64,000 bases of DNA from Salinispira pacifica (GCF_000507245.1 NC_023035.1:3267570-3331569), one strand, 5' to 3'. Positions 53,027 through 62,995 are shown, counted from the stretch's first letter. A program made the numbers and translations. The notes: generated from the letters alone by a model not told the origin.

Positions 53027-54619
53027 TTAGAGTCCCGGCGTTCTCTTTGCCGCATACATTCGTTCATCGGCGATCTGAAGGATCTGCTGGAGATCCAGAT
53101 CTCCTTCGGCATTCACGCCCCCGAGACTGAGCTGAACGGTCAAGCCCGGAGAAATATCTTCCCAAAGCTCTCTCTCAACCGCTTCATGAATCTTGGAAAT
53201 AACGGTGCTCAGATTCTTCTCATCCGCCCCGGGCAGCAGAAGAATAAACTCGTCGCCGCCGTATCGGATCACCAGATCCCCCTTCCGCAGGCAATCAGTA
53301 AGAAGAGCGGCAATGCGCACAAGCACCTCATCCCCGGCCTGATGGGAATGGGTGTCGTTGATCATTTTGAATTGATCCACATCTGCAAACACCACCCCCA
53401 AATCCTCTCCGCTTCGGGTAATCCGGGCAAGCTCTCCGGGCATGTGGGCCATGAGATAGCGTCGGTTCAGCAATCCGGTAAGGGGATCGTGGATGAGCTG
53501 TTCCTCCAGCTGTCGGTTACTTTCTTCAAGCCGCGCCTTCAGATCCCTGAGCTCGGTGTTCTGCAGCCGATACAGCTCCCGCTCCAGCTTTACCCGTTCC
53601 AGATCCAGCAGCGCCAGAGCTTTGGTGAGATTGTTGTCTCCGATGCGTACCCCCAGTTCTTTTTGAAGCTTGAGGGCCCTGCGCTCATACATCAAGGCGT
53701 TTTCCAGATCACCCCGGTATTCATAAAACCGGCCCATCAGTTCATAGCAGCGAATGGTATTTTGAATAGGCTGCTGTTCCTCAAGCCGTTCTTCCGCCTG
53801 AAAAAGGGGGCCTTCAGCCTCATGGTACCGCCCGTCATCCATCAGCAGGGTTGCATAGTTCAGAAGGATCTCTTCCAGCCAGCTCTTAACCGGCAGATCG
53901 GACATCAGCTCCAGGGCTTGCCGGTACATCTCTTCCGACTCTTCAGTACGCCCTTCGTTGTTGAGTACATCTGCATACTTGGCAATGCTGTGGGCTTCAT
54001 AGGATGGATTCGCGCAGGTCCGGAATATTTCCCTGGATTCATCCAGATATGCACAGCCCTCTTCGGCTGATCCGTTCATACCCAGAAGCCGCCCCAGGTT
54101 GGAAAGGATAATCCCCAGGTTCATCAGGTCCGCGTCTTCCAGACCCTCGTATGACGGATCATCTTCCGTCTGCATCACTTTTCTGGCGGAGTCATAGTAT
54201 TCCACCGCTTTGGCTATCTGCCCGATTTCTTCATAGATTATTGCGGTGTTGTTCAACGCCGATGCCGCTCTCAGGGGCCATTCCTCCCCGAACAGCTGAT
54301 ATGCTTTGCTGCAGTGCTCTATTGCCAGCTGATACACCGAAAGCTGACCGTAGAGCACCCCCTGGGTGAGGTGCGCCTCCGCCTCTTCCCGGGTATTCCC
54401 CTGGCTCACTGCGGCATGTTCGCCTTTCCGGGCATACTCAAGACCGGTTGCATGATCCTGAGTCAGGAACGCGCATTTGGCGCACATCCGGTATGCCTCC
54501 GCCGGCCCGCCGGGAAGTTCACTGCAGTCTGTTTTTTCAACACACTGCTGAAAAAGGTTCAAAGCTTCATCAAATTTTCCCTGCTCAAGGGCCGCCTGGG
54601 CATCCTGTAGTACAGACAT
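53027..54619 (-). CDS. TPR-repeat diguanylate cyclase (GGDEF)
   Basis: 530 residues from the ATG at 54619 (an in-frame ATG 33 bases earlier would add a short hydrophobic tail). About seven TPR-like helical pairs (10-340; AEAYRMCAKCAFL, ASALNNTAIIYEEIGQIAKAVEYYDSA) are followed by a coiled coil (about 345-380) and the GGDEF domain. The active site is intact (RYGGDEFILLLP) and an RxxD inhibitory site (RKGD) lies five residues before it. It should make cyclic di-GMP in the cytoplasm under control of protein contacts by the TPRs. No membrane helix. Confidence 0.93.
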   Translation of the reverse strand: MSVLQDAQAALEQGKFDEALNLFQQCVEKTDCSELPGGPAEAYRMCAKCAFLTQDHATGLEYARKGEHAAVSQGNTREEAEAHLTQGVLYGQLSVYQLAIEHCSKAYQLFGEEWPLRAASALNNTAIIYEEIGQIAKAVEYYDSARKVMQTEDDPSYEGLEDADLMNLGIILSNLGRLLGMNGSAEEGCAYLDESREIFRTCANPSYEAHSIAKYADVLNNEGRTEESEEMYRQALELMSDLPVKSWLEEILLNYATLLMDDGRYHEAEGPLFQAEERLEEQQPIQNTIRCYELMGRFYEYRGDLENALMYERRALKLQKELGVRIGDNNLTKALALLDLERVKLERELYRLQNTELRDLKARLEESNRQLEEQLIHDPLTGLLNRRYLMAHMPGELARITRSGEDLGVVFADVDQFKMINDTHSHQAGDEVLVRIAALLTDCLRKGDLVIRYGGDEFILLLPGADEKNLSTVISKIHEAVERELWEDISPGLTVQLSLGGVNAEGDLDLQQILQIADERMYAAKRTPGL

Positions 54620-54742
54620 AACCACAGTATATATATTCAGGCAAAAAATCACAAAACGTGAAGAATAATTTTTTCATAAAACAATCAGATACGCCTTTTT
54701 TCCGGTGAACAATGTGGAGCACATTCCCCAAGGAGCCCGCAT

Positions 54743-57700
54743 ATGCACCGAAAATCACTTTCCGTCTTCTCAAAATCCGCCCCGGTTGTACCGGTTGTGA
54801 TACCTGCGCTGCTGTTCATCCTGATCAGCGGACTCTCCCTGCATGGTGAAACCAAAACCTCGAACGTAAACAAACAGTATGTGAAAAAGGATCAATTCAG
54901 AATTATCACCCCATCTGCGCCCAAAACCTTTCAGATATATCATACCTATACCTACGACAAGGTGACCCGTGAATACACCTACACCACCTGGTCGTATAAT
55001 CCGTATGATCAAAGCTATGAAGTTCAAGGAAGCCACGACACCAGGGCCGCCGCTGTCAGTGCAAAACCCAGCGGGGGGAAAATCACCGTATCCAGCTCCG
55101 TTGTAGATAAGAAAACCAATCTCAAAGGTACGGAGGTGGTCAGCAGCTGCAGCATAGATGGGGCTTCAATTTCTGCAGATGATATCAGCGATTACGCTGC
55201 AGCGAAGCTGAAAGAATCGGATGATGCCCTGAAGGACGGTGAACTGCAGGATATTATTAATGATGATAACGCCGGGCAAAGCGAAGAGGCCTGCGATCCC
55301 GAAACCGCAGAGAGCGGCCACGACGCCTCGGCAGAACAAGCCGCTGAAGACGCCGAGGAGGAGGAAAAAAGCTACTTTGCCCGGGCCTTCGGCGATCCGG
55401 TGCAGCTGTCCAGCGGCTCCCTCTTGCTGACCGAAGAAGACCTTCGCATCCCTCTGCCCGGGGATGCTCCGCCGTTCAGCTTGAGCAGAACCTACCGCAG
55501 CGAATCGCTGCACACAGGGGCGCAGGGGCGCAACTGGTTCGGCTCCCTGGAAGCCCGGCTTATCCGCTGCAACTCCCTCAGCTTCTGGACATCCGGAGAT
55601 TTATGCCGGCAGGAAATTGAACGTCTCCGGCAGGTGCTGCTCGATCTGGATACCGCAGCGGAAAATGAAAAAACCCGTCTTGAAGGTCTGCTTCCGGATC
55701 TTGTGGAAAGTGCCGAGGATCTTGAAACGGCCGCACTGGAGTACCTGTCAAAGTCCAAAAAGGCGAATTCCGCCGGACAGACCGGCTACGGCAAACTGTC
55801 CCGGCGATGCAGCGCCCGGGCGACGCTACTCCGGGAGCGTATTTCCCTCATCCAGGAACGCATAGAACTGCTGTACGGTACTCTGCTGCCGGCGGAACGG
55901 CAGAGAATTGATCTGCAGATTTCCAGCCTGAAGGAAATGTCTGCTGCATCGGATCAATACAGCATGCGCCGACAGCTTCTGGAAAAGCAAACCCGGGAGC
56001 TGTACACCATCGCCGGTCCGCCGGCGGGAGGCTCCGGCGCATCGGAGATTCAGAGCATCGGGAAACAGGCCGGACTGAATACCATCCTGTGGATATCTCC
56101 CTCAGGAGGCCTTCGCACATTTCACCGCATTGATGACGGAGACCCCCGGGAATCTCCGGTTTCCTCCGACGGCGGAGGAAGACACGGCGGTCTTCCCAAA
56201 GACGGTATTTTTCCTGCATCTTCCCTGAGTTACCGCTGTACATCCCTGCCCCGTCATCGTCTGGTACTCCGGGAGGACGGCAGCATGTGCATCCGTCAGC
56301 CGGGAAATATTCTCAGCGAGTACGATTCACTGGGCCGTTTCAGGGGCAAATACCGGCTGCTGCCTCCCGGTTCACCCATGCTTCTCTATGAGTACCGCTA
56401 TGCTCCCGGCGACGGGAAACCCGGGTATCTGCCGGAGAGCATTATGCTGTACGGCGGGCGGCAGCTGAACCTTCAGTGGATGAATCAGGGTGCACGCCGG
56501 CTGTTGAAGAAACTGCACTTCAGCTTTCCGGGAATGGAAAAGAAGGAGATTATCTATTCATACTCCCCGGACGGATATCTCCAAAGCGTTGTCTGCCACG
56601 ACGGCAGAAGAAAAGAATACAGCTGGAACAGCAGACTCGTATCGAGCCGGGTGAAACATCCCGGCGACTCTCCGGATATTCATAAAACCTACAGCTACGA
56701 TAAAGACGGCCGGGTGACAGCGGTCCGGGACAGCCGGGGCTATTCAGAAGAATTCAGCTATTTTCTTCGAACCGGCTCCCGGGGCAACAGCGTAGCCCGG
56801 GCCCGCTACAGCTATGACCCGGGACCGGGACAGCCCGGCGGTAATTCCCCCGCCGTCCCCGGTTTCCCGGAAGATACCGGGCGCTACGGAGAACCGGGAA
56901 CCCTGGAGTATGAGTTCGATAATCACGGCCGCATCTCCCTCTCCAGAAAATACGACAGCCGGGGAACACTGAAGGAGATCCGAAGAAAAGAATATTATCC
57001 GGACACCCCCGGTTTACTGCACCGGGAGCTGATCACCGGCTTTCATTCCCCCCCCGCTGATCCGGACATCCCGGCGGGCAGCCTGCCGGACACCGGACTG
57101 CAGCCGCCGGAAATTCATGAGGAAGTGATCTATGAATATTTCACCGACCCACATCGCAGGGGACTTCTGAAAAGCATCACCCGGAACTCCGATGATCCCC
57201 GCCGTCCCCCGGGTACATTCAGCTTTCAGTATAATGATCAGGGTTACCTCACCCAAAGCATGGATCCCGACGGAGTGTCAGTTCGCTACAGCTACAACTC
57301 TGCGGGGCTGCTTCGGGAAATCCTGAAAAATGACGGAGGCCGCCAACGCTACGATTACGACAGCCGGGGGCTCTGTACCGGGTTCAGCGATGAAGAAGGC
57401 AACAGCTGGCAGTATGCCCGGGATCAGTACGGGAACCGCAGCCGGCTTACCGATCCTCTGGGCAGCAGCTATACGTTTCAATTCGATGCCCTTGGTCGCT
57501 GCAATGCCGCAGAAGGCCCGCTGGGTGAAGATCTCATGGCCCCCGACTTCTACCGGGAGATTGTACCACCGCCGGATCCTCGCAGTCTGGTTCCCGATGA
57601 CACTTCTGCCGCCGTGGCGGACAGAATCCGCAGGTACACCCCCGCCGGCAGAACTGCCGAGCTTCTGCCATCCCTCTCCTGCCCGGACACCCCGGTCTCA

Positions 57701-60700
57701 ATCGTCCGGGATGAATGCGGTAGAGCGGAGCGCATCGATTATCCTGGAGATGCAGACAGTCTGATACATTACGACCGATGCGGCAGAATCATCCGCTTCA
57801 CCCACCGCAACGGAGGTACCAGCCGCTATGAATATGACCCCTGCGGCAGGATCATCTCTGTTACCGGTCCCCTGGGAGCCCGCAGCGAGTACCACCGGGA
57901 TGCCCGGGGACGGGTAATCCGCATCATAGAAAACATCTGCAGCCAATGGCCCCGGGGACTCACCCGGAAGGACCTTCTCTATGACCAGCTGGGACAGCTG
58001 ACAGAGATAAGCTACCCCGACGGAAGCAGCGAACAGTTCACCTATGATGAACAGGGCAGAATGAAATGCCGAAGGGACCGATGGGGCAGAATGCACCGCA
58101 TCACCAGAATTGAAGCCGACCATGGCGAAACTGCCCCGGAAGCCAATCCCGGGAAAACAGGCGGCAGTCAGACCCCGGCGGCCCGGGGTGAAACCAGTAT
58201 CAGTTATGAATCTCCGGGAACATATCGCCGGGAAATCTACGATTCCCGTCTCAGGCTCAAGGCAGTCCTTGCCGGTCCGGATTCCCGGAAGCTTCACCTG
58301 CTCACCGACCTTCTCTATTCGCCTGACGGCATGAGCCGGGCAAGCAGGCCCGGGGGGCTGAACTCCTGGCGAACCCATGCAGACATCGATAAGGGCATTC
58401 GTACAATCCGGGACCCCGACGGTATGGAACAGATCAGCCGATTCGATACTGCCGGAAGAGTTATCGGGCTGCAGCGGGGGCAGATGAGAAGAGATTACGC
58501 CAGGAACGCCGACGGGCGGATTGTCCGGGACACCGGCGGGTATCCTTCCGGAGCCGCTGGTTCACCGAGCTCAGGAGGACGGGAGATTGCGTATCAGCTG
58601 GATTATCTGGGGCGGATTGTCCGGGAGGAGCGCTCCCCGGGCGGGATAAGCAGCTACACCTACCGGGGAAACCGCCTCATCCGCTCAGCTCACAGCGACG
58701 GCCGGGAACTGAACTTCAGCTGGAATCCCGCAGGACAGCTCCTGCAGGCGGAAGATGCCGGAGGCGGACTCCTCACATCCATATCCTACGATCCGGCGGG
58801 AAGAATAACCAACGCCCGGGCACGCTGCGAGTCTCTGGAATTTAAATGGGACCGGGAAGACCGTCTCCGGGAAACTGCATCTCAAGGCTCCGGCCTGAGC
58901 CACAGGCTGGAATGGGGTTCTGCCGACCTGCTGAAATCCATCCGGCTCTCCACCGGAGACCAAAGTGCTCAGCCGCTGGGGCTGCCTTCATGTGAATATC
59001 AATACGATGAAGCAGACAGGATCAGCGGCATCCGTCTCAGTGCGGCAGATTCCGGCGGTGACATCCAGCTTCAGTTCCGCCGGGACGGCCTGGGCAGAAT
59101 AACATCTGTATGGACGAGCCGGAGGAACGGAAGTTCTGCCCCCGAGCTGCTGCAGCGCTTCAGCTACACCAGGGACGGCTGCATGGAATCCGACCTGTTG
59201 TACTCCAGCAAGGATCCGCACCATCCTTCAGGTGGACATATCTACAGCTATACCCCCGGCAGAAAGCTGCGTTTCAGCATGAATGCAGAAAGCGGGCTGG
59301 GAAGCTACCAGTACGGATCATCAGGTAAGCTTATCTCCGCCCTCACACCGCCCAATACCCTGTCCAAGCCGAACGGCGGAACCTCAGGAGACTCCGGTCA
59401 ACAGGAGCTGGTGTGGGCGGGAATCGACCCGGATCATATAGATTCCCTGAGTGAACTCTGGGATTCCCGGGATCTGCCCCGGCGCTTTTCGGCATACCAG
59501 CAGCTGGAAAAAATGAACCTGGCTCCCCGGGCCTCAGGCATTGAACTGGACGGCTTCGACCGTATGGTCCGCTGGGAGCTTGACGGGAAGATATTCCAGG
59601 CCGCATACAACAGCTTGTCCCGTCTCTCCCGGCTGGAAGTGGAGAGCAGCCTCGGTCAGACCGGCATCAGATACGAATACGATGCCCTGAACCGTCTCTG
59701 CCTCAGGGAGGAACTTTCCCGCAGGATCTCCCCGGACCGGGAACGCCGCCCCATGGAAGACGAAACCCTCACACGAACCCGCTTCACCTACATGGGCACA
59801 AGCAGCCGGGTACTGGCAACGCTACACTACAGTTCGCACCATACATATCTGCAGCCCACGGGGCCCGGTACGGAACCCCGGGATGGGGAAAACGCTCCCA
59901 TGGTTGCGGAAAAACCCGAAGGGGACGGCTACCGCAGCAATTCCCCCGGTTCTGCTTCCGGGCAGACTTCCGGCTCCACACCAAGAGCCTTCCCCGACGG
60001 CCCGCAAGAGATCTCAGATGACACCCGTCAGCTCACACCCCGGGCAATATGCATGTACCACTGGGCGGACGGAACAATTGTTGCCCTGAGCATTGCCCGC
60101 AGCGGCCGGCCGGGTGTAAGCAGCACTCCCGGCGGGGAGGACGGCATGCACACTCCCGCAGACCGGGGCTTCCGGGCTTCCGGCCCCCGGACCGAGGGAG
60201 GGGACGCAGCGGCTACACAGTCGTTGAGTCATTATTATCTTCCGGACAGCCGGAATGGAAGCAAACAGGCCGTGGTGGACTTACAAAACCTCCACGCCTC
60301 TATGATACACTATGAAGTGTACGGAAAACCCCATTACGGCAGCAGCGAAAACGGCAATAATCTCCTGGAGGAACTCAGCAGCCTGGGCGTCTGCGTGCCC
60401 GGCTTCGCCGGCCGGGGCTACAACCCGTCCTCGGGGCTCATCAACTTCGGATACCGCTACTACCTGCCCTGCGCCCGGCGCTTTCTCACCCCCGACCCCC
60501 TCCGCAGCGGCTACAGCTGGACCGCCTATTGCGACGACGACCCGCTAAACTTCACAGACAGCCTGGGCCTTCAGAAGCAGGGCTTCGTTCATTATGATGT
60601 TGAGGGGGAGAGGTTTTGGGGATTCACGTGTGACGATGAAGAAGACAATCTGGATGATGTAAATTTTTTCGATGTGTACACCACAAATAACTTACGGGAC

Positions 60701-61147
60701 AGGGAATATCCTACCGAAACAGGAGATCTTACAGACGACCCGGTAACAACCATTTTAGAAAGTAAGGAAAGAGGAAATGCGTATTATCCGGAACACTTCC
60801 CTCGGGGGGGCTTCAATGTAAACAAAGTTATCGAAACACATGATCCGGATTACGGCCCTTATTTTATTTCAACCGATGCAACAGCTGAGGTTGAGACCTA
60901 TCAATATGAGGCTGATTTGAAAAAGTGGACTCCCCGGGTGGATGAAGGTGGAAACCTGCTTACCGAAACCGATTCGGGCTATGGCTTTCATGCCGGAGGT
61001 TCAGTAAATACCTACAATGACGCCAATAATCCGGACGCTACCACCAAGGGCTGTGGAAGACATTCAACCAGCGATAACATTATGCTGGCGAAGCTGTTCA
61101 AGGAAGTTCTTGATGATGGAGGAACCATAGAAGGATGTGCAAAATGA
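54743..61147 (+). CDS. Exported Rhs/YD-repeat protein with putative L,D-transpeptidase-fold toxin tip
   Basis: 2134 residues; AAGGAG stands eight bases before the ATG. Sec signal (about 1-36), acidic linker (about 185-210), DUF6531-like start (FGDPVQLSSGSLLLTEEDLR), a coiled-coil insertion (about 285-425), YD repeats forming the Rhs shell (about 500-1870) and the Rhs core (GLINFGYRYYLPCARRFLTPDPLR, about 1892-1942). The last 190 residues are AT-richer and unrelated. They hold FHAGG (about 2082) and TKGCGRH (about 2102), which recall the His and Cys of YkuD/Tlde1-like peptidoglycan enzymes. The stop overlaps the first immunity-like gene by 13 bases. It is probably a secreted or surface antibacterial toxin. 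Confidence 0.92.
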   Translation: MHRKSLSVFSKSAPVVPVVIPALLFILISGLSLHGETKTSNVNKQYVKKDQFRIITPSAPKTFQIYHTYTYDKVTREYTYTTWSYNPYDQSYEVQGSHDTRAAAVSAKPSGGKITVSSSVVDKKTNLKGTEVVSSCSIDGASISADDISDYAAAKLKESDDALKDGELQDIINDDNAGQSEEACDPETAESGHDASAEQAAEDAEEEEKSYFARAFGDPVQLSSGSLLLTEEDLRIPLPGDAPPFSLSRTYRSESLHTGAQGRNWFGSLEARLIRCNSLSFWTSGDLCRQEIERLRQVLLDLDTAAENEKTRLEGLLPDLVESAEDLETAALEYLSKSKKANSAGQTGYGKLSRRCSARATLLRERISLIQERIELLYGTLLPAERQRIDLQISSLKEMSAASDQYSMRRQLLEKQTRELYTIAGPPAGGSGASEIQSIGKQAGLNTILWISPSGGLRTFHRIDDGDPRESPVSSDGGGRHGGLPKDGIFPASSLSYRCTSLPRHRLVLREDGSMCIRQPGNILSEYDSLGRFRGKYRLLPPGSPMLLYEYRYAPGDGKPGYLPESIMLYGGRQLNLQWMNQGARRLLKKLHFSFPGMEKKEIIYSYSPDGYLQSVVCHDGRRKEYSWNSRLVSSRVKHPGDSPDIHKTYSYDKDGRVTAVRDSRGYSEEFSYFLRTGSRGNSVARARYSYDPGPGQPGGNSPAVPGFPEDTGRYGEPGTLEYEFDNHGRISLSRKYDSRGTLKEIRRKEYYPDTPGLLHRELITGFHSPPADPDIPAGSLPDTGLQPPEIHEEVIYEYFTDPHRRGLLKSITRNSDDPRRPPGTFSFQYNDQGYLTQSMDPDGVSVRYSYNSAGLLREILKNDGGRQRYDYDSRGLCTGFSDEEGNSWQYARDQYGNRSRLTDPLGSSYTFQFDALGRCNAAEGPLGEDLMAPDFYREIVPPPDPRSLVPDDTSAAVADRIRRYTPAGRTAELLPSLSCPDTPVSIVRDECGRAERIDYPGDADSLIHYDRCGRIIRFTHRNGGTSRYEYDPCGRIISVTGPLGARSEYHRDARGRVIRIIENICSQWPRGLTRKDLLYDQLGQLTEISYPDGSSEQFTYDEQGRMKCRRDRWGRMHRITRIEADHGETAPEANPGKTGGSQTPAARGETSISYESPGTYRREIYDSRLRLKAVLAGPDSRKLHLLTDLLYSPDGMSRASRPGGLNSWRTHADIDKGIRTIRDPDGMEQISRFDTAGRVIGLQRGQMRRDYARNADGRIVRDTGGYPSGAAGSPSSGGREIAYQLDYLGRIVREERSPGGISSYTYRGNRLIRSAHSDGRELNFSWNPAGQLLQAEDAGGGLLTSISYDPAGRITNARARCESLEFKWDREDRLRETASQGSGLSHRLEWGSADLLKSIRLSTGDQSAQPLGLPSCEYQYDEADRISGIRLSAADSGGDIQLQFRRDGLGRITSVWTSRRNGSSAPELLQRFSYTRDGCMESDLLYSSKDPHHPSGGHIYSYTPGRKLRFSMNAESGLGSYQYGSSGKLISALTPPNTLSKPNGGTSGDSGQQELVWAGIDPDHIDSLSELWDSRDLPRRFSAYQQLEKMNLAPRASGIELDGFDRMVRWELDGKIFQAAYNSLSRLSRLEVESSLGQTGIRYEYDALNRLCLREELSRRISPDRERRPMEDETLTRTRFTYMGTSSRVLATLHYSSHHTYLQPTGPGTEPRDGENAPMVAEKPEGDGYRSNSPGSASGQTSGSTPRAFPDGPQEISDDTRQLTPRAICMYHWADGTIVALSIARSGRPGVSSTPGGEDGMHTPADRGFRASGPRTEGGDAAATQSLSHYYLPDSRNGSKQAVVDLQNLHASMIHYEVYGKPHYGSSENGNNLLEELSSLGVCVPGFAGRGYNPSSGLINFGYRYYLPCARRFLTPDPLRSGYSWTAYCDDDPLNFTDSLGLQKQGFVHYDVEGERFWGFTCDDEEDNLDDVNFFDVYTTNNLRDREYPTETGDLTDDPVTTILESKERGNAYYPEHFPRGGFNVNKVIETHDPDYGPYFISTDATAEVETYQYEADLKKWTPRVDEGGNLLTETDSGYGFHAGGSVNTYNDANNPDATTKGCGRHSTSDNIMLAKLFKEVLDDGGTIEGCAK
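61082..61143 (+). repeat. Toxin-tip 3' repeat, copy 1
   Basis: Codes for the last residues of the Rhs protein (MLAKLFKEVLDDGGTIEGC) and contains the ribosome binding site and ATG of the first exported paralogue. Near-identical copies are at 61973-62034 and 62934-62995. Confidence 0.9.
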
Positions 61148-61893
61148 GGCTACTAATCACAGCGCTGTTAATGATGCTTTCGTGCTGCAGCGTAATTTTT
61201 TCCCAGAATACCGTCGTTGCCCGCTTCCGGGACGCTCAGCAAAATTTCCGTGAAGTGAAAGACATCAGACATTTCAGCTTCCGCTTCAACGATGAGGGCA
61301 GACTTATTGAATATCGGATTGAGGATCAGCTTGAGAACCGGCCGAGACGACCCCGACGGATCGTTACATTCCAGGATCATGACGATTATATTGCGTATTC
61401 CAGATCGGATTTCAGTCAGGGTGAACTGACAAATGAAGAACGTCGGATCATTCGTAAAAAACAAGACGGTTATGAAGTCATCCGGTCAGCAGATCCTGAA
61501 GGAGAACCGGATCTATTCTACACTATGACTGGAGAAAATTATTTTACTCAAGTCTATAAAGACATGGAAATCTATTCGATAGATTTGTCTATGAATAATT
61601 TAAGTACACATCCCATATACAATACAAACGCAGCCATTATCCGGTTTATCTATGAGGGCGAAAAACTTAATCGAGTCATGTACGATGATAGAAAATACGC
61701 ACAGGTCACATACCAGGAGGATTACATACATATGATAAGCCCATCCCTGGATATGGGAGACCGAAACCTGTACATCTACATAGGCGACGGCTATGTCCCC
61801 CCCGCCGACAATATGATCCAAGCGTTCAATGCGTTCCTCATGCCGGGGGAGTATCAAGGATTCTTCTTGCCGTTTCTGGTGGGTTATTTTTAA
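61135..61893 (+). CDS. Exported putative immunity protein 1
   Basis: 252 residues. Signal peptide (about 1-26; ITALLMMLSCCSVIFSQ) with cleavage before Gln-Asn. The mature part starts NTVVARFRDAQQNFREVKDI and ends with DNMIQAFNAFLMPGEYQGFF. It overlaps the toxin gene by 13 bases, with GGAGG upstream inside the toxin codons, so translation is coupled. No known domain. Position, paralogy and secretion make it a likely cognate immunity factor for a periplasmic toxin. An alternative ATG at 61144 is possible. Confidence 0.85.
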   Translation: MCKMRLLITALLMMLSCCSVIFSQNTVVARFRDAQQNFREVKDIRHFSFRFNDEGRLIEYRIEDQLENRPRRPRRIVTFQDHDDYIAYSRSDFSQGELTNEERRIIRKKQDGYEVIRSADPEGEPDLFYTMTGENYFTQVYKDMEIYSIDLSMNNLSTHPIYNTNAAIIRFIYEGEKLNRVMYDDRKYAQVTYQEDYIHMISPSLDMGDRNLYIYIGDGYVPPADNMIQAFNAFLMPGEYQGFFLPFLVGYF

Positions 61894-61894
61894 T

Positions 61895-62038
61895 ACAGAT
61901 TGGAAAAAACTTGCCACTAACCCCGACGATACCACCCTTGGCTGCGGCAGGCAGGATACAGAAGACAACGCCATGCTGGCGAAGCTGTTCAAGGAAGTTC
62001 TTGATGACGGAGGAACCATAGAAGGATGCGCAAATTAA
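61895..62038 (+). pseudogene. Orphan toxin-tip remnant 1
   Basis: About 47 codons after the end of immunity-like gene 1, without start or ribosome binding site. Reads NPDDTTLGCGRQDTEDN and then MLAKLFKEVLDDGGTIEGCA, matching the last 40 residues of the Rhs tip. The Cys is kept but the following His is replaced by Gln. It ends over the next exported gene with the same overlap as in the full-length pair, which marks it as a displaced tip cassette. Confidence 0.85.
61973..62034 (+). repeat. Toxin-tip 3' repeat, copy 2
   Basis: Same block as 61082-61143 with one or two changes (GACGGAGG for GATGGAGG, ATGCGC for ATGTGC). It carries the translation start of the second exported paralogue. Confidence 0.9.
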
Positions 62039-62781
62039 AGATTTTCATTGCAGCATTAATGTTGTTGTTAATAAGCGGCGGATTACTCTCGGCCCAGAAT
62101 ACCATTACAGTAAGGTTCAGAAGTGCGCAGCAAAACACCACCCTGAGAAAAACCATCAGATATTTCACCTTTAATTTCAATGCCGATGGAAGACTAGTGG
62201 AATGCCGGATTGAGGAACAGCGTGAGGACCAGCCAAGAAATCTTCGAAGGCATGAGACATTTCAGGACCAGGATGATCATATTCTGTATATGAGAGACGA
62301 TTATTTCCAAAACCAAATCACCAAAGATGAACAGCTAGTCATCCTCAGCAGAGAAGACGGCTATTCGGTGATCCGGTCGGGGAACCCAGAGGGCACAGCC
62401 GACCTTTTTTTCATAAAATCGGGGGCATCAAGCTTTACTCAAATATATAAAGATATGGAAATATACTCAATTGATTTCTCAGGTCACATCCTTGCTGTAC
62501 ACCACATTTACCACGATGCACCGAGCATTCTGCATCATTACAACAATGAGCGTCTGGATTACGGAATGCACGGAGAGCAACTGTTTTATGAGGCCGAATA
62601 CACAGAAGAATATATTCATGTCACCTACCCCACACCGGACATGGGAGATGGGAATATTTACGTCTACATAGGTGACGACTATGTCCCCCCAGCCGACGAT
62701 ATGATCCGGGCCTTCAATGCATTTCTCATGCCCGGAGAGTATCAAGGCTACCTGCTGCCCTTTGTGGTGGGGTATTTTTGA
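62026..62781 (+). CDS. Exported putative immunity protein 2
   Basis: 251 residues with signal peptide (KIFIAALMLLLISGGLLSA, cleavage before Gln-Asn). Paralogue of the first: shared blocks are RFRSAQQNTTLRKTIRYFTF, HETFQDQDDHILYMRDDY and PADDMIRAFNAFLMPGEYQG. The middle (about 88-165) differs strongly from copy 1. It starts within a toxin-tip remnant, with the same GGAGG-ATG arrangement as copy 1. Nearly identical to copy 3 at both ends. Confidence 0.85.
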   Translation: MRKLKIFIAALMLLLISGGLLSAQNTITVRFRSAQQNTTLRKTIRYFTFNFNADGRLVECRIEEQREDQPRNLRRHETFQDQDDHILYMRDDYFQNQITKDEQLVILSREDGYSVIRSGNPEGTADLFFIKSGASSFTQIYKDMEIYSIDFSGHILAVHHIYHDAPSILHHYNNERLDYGMHGEQLFYEAEYTEEYIHVTYPTPDMGDGNIYVYIGDDYVPPADDMIRAFNAFLMPGEYQGYLLPFVVGYF

Positions 62782-62782
62782 C

Positions 62783-62989
62783 GGGTTTGAAAATCATGCT
62801 ACTAATCCAGATGCCGCTACCAAAAGCTATGGAAGCCATTTCACCAGTGGCGATCCCATGGAGAAAAGCAACCCCGACGATACTACCCGGGGATGCGGCC
62901 GACATTCAACCAGAGATAACATTATGCTGGCAAGGTTATTCAAGGAAGTGTTAGATGACGGAGGAACCATAGAAGGATGTGCAAATTAA
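62783..62989 (+). pseudogene. Orphan toxin-tip remnant 2 (two fused remnants)
   Basis: About 68 codons following exported gene 2. First comes a degenerate piece NPDAATKSYGSHFTSGDPM in which the Cys is lost, then a better copy NPDDTTRGCGRHSTRDN with MLARLFKEVLDDGGTIEGC. So two tip ends have been joined. It has no start of its own and overlaps the next exported gene by 13 bases. Confidence 0.82.
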
Positions 62990-62995
62990 AGATTT
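62934..62995 (+). repeat. Toxin-tip 3' repeat, copy 3
   Basis: Third copy of the block at 61082 and 61973, including the start of exported gene 3. From 62977 the identity with copy 2 continues for about 250 bases, with a spacing of 951 bases. Confidence 0.9.
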
